Source of the DNA: Bryoerythrophyllum caledonicum
Lineage: Eukaryota > Streptophyta > Bryopsida > Pottiales > Pottiaceae
Assembly (NCBI GenBank): GCA_963971425.1
Contig: OZ020517.1
Location: 11,348,501-11,412,500 of the forward strand
Reading direction: 5' to 3'
DNA length: 64,000 bases
Shown here: one piece after another, positions 57,079-64,000 of the stretch
Position numbering within the stretch: position 1 is the first letter of the stretch
Layout of the letters: each line of letters starts with the position of its first letter
Position numbers and translations under genes: made by a program
The notes under the pieces: generated by a model
What the model was told of the DNA's origin: nothing
The model's input: the letters and a program-made list of their open reading frames with translations, nothing else
Database searches by the model: none

Positions 57079-58452
57079 CACTATAAGAAACCCGTGTTTT
57101 TTGTGACAGGGCAACTAACGTGCAATTATGTTTTGTGCAGCATTCGGCACGTCAACGTTGACGTCCAAAAAAATCCGTTATAATTGACATGCGAAAAACA
57201 TGCCAAAATCTCAAAAAACAGGCCCACGTTTTTTAAAACATCACAAAAACTTGGGGGTTGAAGGTGTTAAAAATTTGCCATGTGGCTGCCACGTCGCGTC
57301 CACGTCATCGCCACATGGACGGGCAGTGCCACATCCCCAACTTTTTCATCCGGGCCCTTGGTAATGTGGCCCATGATGTGGCGCATGACGTGGCATTAGA
57401 TTGTGACTAGGCTTGCATACGTGGACCCGCCATTTTATGATGTGGCACCTTTAAAATATGACGTGTCACTTTTTAAAATATGACGTGGCATGTCCAATCA
57501 ACATAGTTTAATGCAATAATTAATTGTGGACAGTGTAAATTGGGACGTCATTTCTAACACGGTATGTTTTCAGTGACGTTCGTTATGACGTTTTCTGTGA
57601 CGTTCGTTGAGATGGAGGTCACCAAAAGTAAGCACCAAGTCAGCAAAAGCAAGTGCCATGTCACCAAAAAGAAGCGCCATGTCATCAAAAAGTACCGTAT
57701 CACTTTAAGTTTCAAGGGTAATTCAAATTCATCCAAATAGATGGATGAAAGTGAATCACTCTTGATTCAAGTGTGATGAGATAGGAGAGAAGGCCTTACA
57801 TATATATATACAACGGGATGCACAAGTGGTGACAATCCATATGGGATTATTGGATTTGTCATGGTGTTAGCCTCGTGTTAGCATAAACATTAAAATGTCA
57901 CAGTAGACGTCCATCCAGACGTCTGTTCCAACATCCTCTTTGCCTACGTGGCAGCTGATTTCAACCTTGCCTACGTGGCACAAACATTTTTAAAAGAATC
58001 CAATTTCTACCTTACCTACGTGGCTCAAACATGTTTTTTGTGATGTCAGTAAGGACATCCACGTTTTTTGTGACGTCAGTAACGACATCCACATTTTTAT
58101 TTTTGTAGGGGTCAGCCCATCTCCATTGTGTTTTAACCGTTGGGCAGTGTTTTACGGGAGGTTGTAGTAACAATCTCGAAATTACTCACAGTAAAGCTGA
58201 AACCCCCCTGCCGACCTGGCATTGTCACCTTTCTGAGGACGTTGTCTAAAACATGACTATGTTCACTAGGACGTCCCGCAAAACAAATACATTTATGCTA
58301 ACATCTCTGCGTTTTTCCGCCAATTTTTCCATGTTTGGTGCAACATCCACCAGAATCCGAGAGCCCAAGGCTCGGCCCGTTCGCAAAAACATGTTTTGAA
58401 AAACACACTTGATCACAGCTAACGTCACAAAAATCACGGATTTCTTATAGTG
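57079..58452. mobile_element. CACTA element 3, non-autonomous, 1,374 bp
   Basis: Ends CACTATAAGAAACCCGTG and CGGATTTCTTATAGTG; target duplication ATA at 57076-57078 and 58453-58455. It interrupts the LINE 2 endonuclease. Removing it and one ATA gives a stretch that aligns base for base in length with the LINE fragment at about 33755-33783. Subterminal GTGACGT words are repeated. No transposase encoded. Confidence 0.96.
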
Positions 58453-59689
58453 ATAATAACCCTAATCACAACTACATGCTATGCGGAGACTTCAATAGAG
58501 ATATATCTCTAATTGGCCGAAAAAATGGAAACCATAACACTCCTCCCCAAAACATAGACTATCAATGGCGCCACTTTACAGAAAATCTAGACTTCACTTA
58601 TATAAACACTGATACACAATACTCCACACAAGGCGGATACAACTATAGTGACTGAAGCCTAATAGATGGCTTTTATATAAATACAAACAATAATACGCAG
58701 TACACCTCTACCACAAACAAAGACACTATTCTCAACTCGGATCGTTCGCCTATACAACTCCACATCCCGAACAACGTACTAGTTAACCGTACCTCTATAA
58801 CCACAAACAATGATACCATACAAATACTAAACCCCATCCCAAAAGATAACTTAGAAAAATTCAACATAATATTCTTTGAAAGAAACTCCATACAAATTGA
58901 CTCCCTCATAAACACTATGGAAAATAACAACCAACTCTCCCAGACACAATGGCACGAAACATGCCACATCCTAGACATACTCTTCAATAATATTTCCGAC
59001 ACTCTAGAAAAAACTTGTAATGCGCTGCCAATACCAAAAATGACAAACCGAACATCACAATAAGGCGGTTATCTACCCCGCGAGCTTTCAAAAATCTGGA
59101 AACAACACCTTGCCACATACCATATAATATGGAAAACTATTAGAATCGTAAAAAACAACCCACAATGGCGCAATCACCCCATATGTAACGAAATACTGAA
59201 CATACCCAAATCCCTGCCCCACCCCCCATAGGCCTACCTTACAACACATGGGTAAAAGACATTGCACTTATCGCAAAAAATGCCAATATACAAGCCCAAA
59301 AAATAACTACAAAATACTCTTAAGACAACATTAAAAAAGCCATCTCAAAATATAGACAATTATTCGACACTAGCCCCAAAAAAATAAATAAGAAAGTCTT
59401 TAAAAAATCTGAATCCCCACCTCTAGATTGTATCATTGACCGAAATAACAACATTCTAACAAGTCCCGAAGACATTGTAAACGAAATATTCAACCAATAG
59501 ACAAAAAATAATAGATCCATGGTACCCACATGTAACTACCAACCACAACACTCAATAGAATGCACATGTACAGTACGCCAATACCCATGGCATGATCTAG
59601 ATGGATTTATCTTAGACAAATGAGGCAAACCTGAAATTCTATTACATACGTATTTTAATAAAGCCATATACGACACATGCCTCCGCAAC

Positions 59690-60830
59690 CTCGGAAATAA
59701 CAAAGCCCCGGGGCCGGACCGGATACGGAACTCAATACTTAAAAATATGCCCCCAAGAATTCATAAACTTCTATTTTTATTCTTTTTCCACTGTTATAAA
59801 CAAAAACAAATACCAACCTCATGGAAAACAAACGCAACAATTTTACTATTCAAAAAGGAGATCCCTCAATATTATCAAATCATAGACCAATTGCATTAGC
59901 CAGCACAATATACAAACTTTACACCAGCACACTAACATCTATACTATCCTCATACAGGGAAAAGTTTCGAATCCTACACGATAGTCAAGAAGGATTCAGA
60001 GCAGAAAGAAGCACCTCCAGACAAATACAGACTATAATAACCGCACTTGAAGACGAACGTTTCACAAATCAAGATATATATATTCTGTAGGTTGACTTCA
60101 AAAATGCCTTTGGCTCTATTGACCACGCTCGGCTACTAGCTATAATGAATGACATTGGATATCCAAAAGATGAACCACACTAGTCGGAAACATTTATTCC
60201 CAATCATCTACGTACTACACGGGTGAGCACTTTGGAAAGACCAAGCCTATCCCCATCCATAGAGGTACCATACAAGGAGATACTCTTAGCCCATACTTAT
60301 TTATCATATTTTTAGAACCACTAATTAGATGGCTAGAGCGAGGCAATAATGGATACACCTTCGGTACATCGCAAACTACCATAAATTTTGCAGCCTACGC
60401 CGATGACCTAGCTATCATAACTAACACAATAAAACAGCTACAAACACAAATTGATAAAATAGATAGATACTGTAAATGGGCTGGTATGGATGTAGGCGTC
60501 CCAAAATGCCCTGCCACTAGATGTCCAAATAAATCCAAAACAAATCCAACTACTTTTAAAGCTCTAATGCAAGCCTCTAACATCAACTATGGAGGCCAAC
60601 CAATCCCCATACTACACCAAAATGAATCATATGTATACCTAGGTATAAACCTTGTTCCCTCTCTAAAATGGAAAATCCAAATCTACACCACAACCTCAAA
60701 TCTTATCAAACAATGTAAAGAATTAACAACATGCCCGGCCACTATGAAACAAAAAATTAAAATGGTTGACACCGTAATACGCCCGGATATAGCATACAAC
60801 TTCTACATTGTACCATAATCTATGCCAACT
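59690..60830 (+). pseudogene. LINE 2 reverse transcriptase domain
   Basis: All core RT blocks are recognisable in mixed frames: NNKAPGPD, NHRPIALASTIYKL, SQEGFRAERST, VDFKNAFGSID, YADDLAI (the catalytic aspartates) and SYVYLGINL. Frame changes occur near 59820, 60090 and 60480. The enzyme would copy element RNA at the nicked target; this copy cannot be made as one protein. Confidence 0.85.
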
Positions 60831-62898
60831 ATCAAAAAACTTGATAAAAAAATAACACCCATATAAAAAACCATATGTGGCATGCCAAAATGCATGTCTA
60901 ACGCACTAACCCAACTCCCACACAACCTATATGGACTCGAAGCTTTCTCTCTAAAAAATGCCTACCTCCGATGCGTAGGGGAACAATTACAAAATGCCTT
61001 AAATGACAAAGGTAGGCTCGGGAAAATATACACCGGACTAACTCAATATATACTTGCCTAATTTGGAGGTGCCGAAAATATACCCAGAATTAAAAAAACG
61101 GATTGTATAAGATCACCAATAACTCGCACACTTTTTTTTATTAAAACACGTAGCCAAAGTTCACCTTAAGAGTACACTCCCAAAGTTCTTCTACGACCAA
61201 TCGTCATTAGAAATAGTATGGCAGCAAGAAACACAAAACCATAACACACTCAACGCCCAACTCTCCCAAAAACTATTACAAAAACTCTTCTCAAAAAACA
61301 TCTTTGAACTAAAACAAATCACTCTACCAAACGGCACACACATCATGAATAATGAGGACTTCAAAACCTTCCACTTCACCTCATCCAAACTAATCAAAAG
61401 TGCCCTAAATGTTGCTAAACAACTTTTTTGCCACCAAACATGCACAACTACAACTATAAGTGATACCCCTTGCAACATACATCAGTACTCCTACACACTC
61501 CAAGACCCATTTATAACCATAAACAACAACATCCTCTTAAGAACTACCCTATCACCAACCCATCCCCCCATCCCCCTATACCCATACTACCCCCGCCCCC
61601 CAACATACATCACCAAAAATCCCACCACATACCCTATTAATGACATCATACGCCATAAACATATACAACATATAGATACTAACGGTTTAGAAAATACCTA
61701 TACAAAATACCTATGCCAATGGCAACACAACAACAACACCTTCAATAAGTGGCTCCCCCAAAGAAACCTCTTTCCAAGACACGACTGCAATACCTCCACA
61801 TATAACACCAAAAAACTAAAAGAATAATATCAAGAAACTAAAAATAAATTCTACTCGAAAATCATTCAAGCTCATCACCCCCAAGAACAATTACAAGACT
61901 CAAGATCCGTAACTCCACCTATAATCATCCCACTCCTAAACATCTACACAACGGAATGTAACCCCGAAAACAATATTATCACAACCGCGAATACAATTAA
62001 AATAGAGAACAATCAAGCCCATCTATATGAAGCAAATGGCCGACACTTACACACTATCTCCATTGATAGACTCCAATGGCTATGGAACCAATACAACATG
62101 AAACTACAAACTCTCATAAACATTGAACCAATAACCCAACCATTTGAAACCGAATTAATTTGGCTATACCAAAGATATAAATACCGCATCCCTAAAAATA
62201 ATCCCCTAAAAATGCACAATACACAATACCCACACCTATTCTAGACACATTAATTTCATCCTTAACATCGAAAATCATACTTCTCCTCCCCCGTCACATG
62301 CTCCGCCAAATTAAAAAAATTCTACTCACCCTTTGAAAGAGACAAAATATTTGGCTCCTTGGAAAAGGCCTTTGAACATAAATGGGCCGGTAAAGGTATA
62401 GCTCACCCCCACAACGAGGAGGAAACTCAACAAGCACTACATTGGGCTCGACTTGCTGCTAAAAACGACCCACAACACACAATTACACTCATTATCACAC
62501 CAGACAAAAATTGGTACCAAAACGCTAATCCACAGTCAAGCCCATTTGCAGACTCCCACATCATTGTAATATTTAAAGCAGACTCAATTCCATACGAAGA
62601 ACCTACTATCCCACCCAAGCTAGAAAAACCAAGAATTGAACCCTCTACATTACAAATAATATGCGTCCACCACCTCAACCAAACCCTTGGCACCCCAGTA
62701 CAGCTTGCCGAACGTACCTCCATAGCAAAAACTCTTAACATAAACCGGCTATACACAACGACGACCCCACCAACACCTATACAAACATTAGTCAACAAAA
62801 ACATGGTCAAAACTAAACTACAACAACAATACACTAGATTACACCTTATCACTTCCACCCCTCCCGGACTACCAAACTACCACCTCACCAAAATTTGA
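60831..62898 (+). pseudogene. LINE 2 connection region
   Basis: Long A/C-rich frames (61345-61827; 62359-62898) linking RT and RNase H. No motif assigned. The length between RT and RNase H (about 2 kb) is unusually long, leaving room for an additional domain not recognised here. Confidence 0.4.
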
Positions 62899-64000
62899 CC
62901 CCGCATATAGCTACAATACCGATGGCTCCTTCAAACCACCAGAACATATCAGTCCAGGTAATTGGCGTCGAGAAAAAGCCGATTATGGAATACATAATCC
63001 TACGAAAGAAATCAAATTAGCTAAAAGACTGCATGGACTACAAAATATTCTTAGAGCAGAACTCATGGCCATCCACAAAACACTGGAAATCATTACAACA
63101 AAATACAATAATGAACCAGCGCACATATTTACGGATTGCATTAACGCACTATACTTATTAAACACCCAAATAACACATCCTACCCTCCACAATAGCCACC
63201 CCCACAAAATCATATTAAAATCTATGGTCCAAATGATACTCAAATGAAGACAAATCACAACCATCCACAAAGTCCGAGCCCACACCGATATTGATGGCAA
63301 CAAATAAGCTGATAAACTAGCAAAAGAGGGACGAAAAAAGTCACACAAAAATGCCAAAGATCCACACGAACATGCCCACGCCACCCCATATTACTTTAAA
63401 AAGGAAGACTCGCCCTCCAAAGAAGACACCCCAGACAAAGGCCCGGTAAGATTCTTAAGTAAATACCTCAAAAAATAGGACCTATATAATAACTTGATAC
63501 AATCTCAGATAACTTCCCTAACATAGAAAATTGGACTAATAACAACAACATAGACAATGAACTCTCTACAAATTTCTGGGAAAATCCCATCATCACCGAC
63601 TCACAAATAACATGCCTTATCAAATTTTGTACCGGACAATATATGGGAAACGCCTGCAAACAACTTTTTTTTGGAATAGAAAGATTTCCATCCATAACAT
63701 GCCCAATATGCACTTCCACGGATCCCGACACGTGGCTACATGTTCTACTTAGATGTCATAACCACCACATACACTCCCTAATTGTCAAAAGACATAACAA
63801 AGCCGTATGGGAACTCCGCAAATTGATCACCTCAAATAACAAATCAAGATATTTTACCCTCATGAATGCCGGCACCTTTAACAACAACCCACAAGAAAAC
63901 ACGGTCCCATCATGGCTACTCCCATGTATATGTGAAATCCAACGATGTCACTGCAATGCTAGACTCAAACCGGACATACTATGCGTTAGAGGCCTACCAT

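Larger units (their letters stand above)
56221..64000 (+). mobile_element. LINE 2, near-complete but decayed, runs off the window
   Basis: Order: N-terminal region (56221-56613), APE endonuclease (56553-57078, resuming at 58456 after a CACTA insertion, with GDFNRD at ~58487), linker, RT (APGPDRI at ~59707, HRPIALAS, EGFRAERST, DFKNAFGSIDH and catalytic YADDLAI at ~60395), linker, RNase H (YNTDGSF ~62912, RAELMAIH, FTDCINAL, VRAHTDIDGN), CCHC finger (~63698) and the start of a KPD nuclease (63970) at the edge. Many stops and shifts. With both APE and REL-type nuclease plus RNase H it resembles the Dualen/RandI type known from green algae. Confidence 0.8.

Noticed and set aside
1..64000. tRNA, rRNA, CRISPR or bacterial operon features
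   Set aside because: None recognised by eye; spliced genes and plant-type retroelements show a eukaryotic nuclear origin.

Overview
The window is nuclear DNA of a green plant lineage (streptophyte). It carries an intact four-exon UDP-apiose/UDP-xylose synthase gene with short GT-AG introns, and the rest is almost entirely nested transposable elements. The mobile-element set points to a large, repeat-rich genome, probably a non-seed plant or charophyte alga. It includes a chromodomain Ty3/gypsy element of the kind known from fungi and non-seed plants, a LINE with two endonuclease types, CACTA elements and a SWIM-finger transposase relic. The species cannot be named from the sequence. No tRNA, rRNA or CRISPR array was recognised.

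Layout. 0-3 kb: a decayed coiled-coil ORF, then a terminal-repeat-like block holding a 16-bp tandem array. 4.1-6.6 kb: a GC-rich palindromic array, a TATA box, a T-rich repeated leader and an intact intronless protein-kinase-like gene. 6.7-17.5 kb: copies of a dispersed repeat (R1) in inverted orientation enclose a spliced gene of unknown function (8.1-9.7 kb), an exactly 3.0-kb TG...CA insertion in a 55-bp tandem repeat, and a spliced but stop-ridden gene resembling a beta-class DNA methyltransferase (14.8-16.05 kb). 18-28.5 kb: an unknown terminal exon, a satellite with higher-order structure, a broken SWIM-finger transposase gene, a second copy of the terminal block, Helitron-like short elements and a third full-size R1 copy. 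31.1-32.7 kb: the apiose synthase gene on the minus strand, the only clear host gene. 33.2-34.8 kb: a LINE endonuclease fragment. 35.2-41.5 kb: a complete but decayed chromovirus with LTRs, 5-bp target duplication, gag, pol, chromodomain and an extra ORF. 42-53 kb: a MITE, two LINE ORF1 relics and two CACTA elements. 53.2-64 kb: LINE ORF2 sequences, one interrupted by a third CACTA element and running off the window end.

How they fit together. The genes do not form an operon or pathway; the structure is insertion upon insertion. The best-supported events have exact target duplications: chromovirus TCTGC, CACTA elements AAG, AGG and ATA, MITE CATT. For the third CACTA element the paralogous LINE fragment at 33.7 kb supplies the empty site. 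Most noteworthy are the LINE family whose copies jointly encode an APE-type endonuclease, RT, RNase H and an R2-like zinc-finger plus PD-(D/E)XK-type nuclease, and the methyltransferase-like gene in the inverted-repeat unit.
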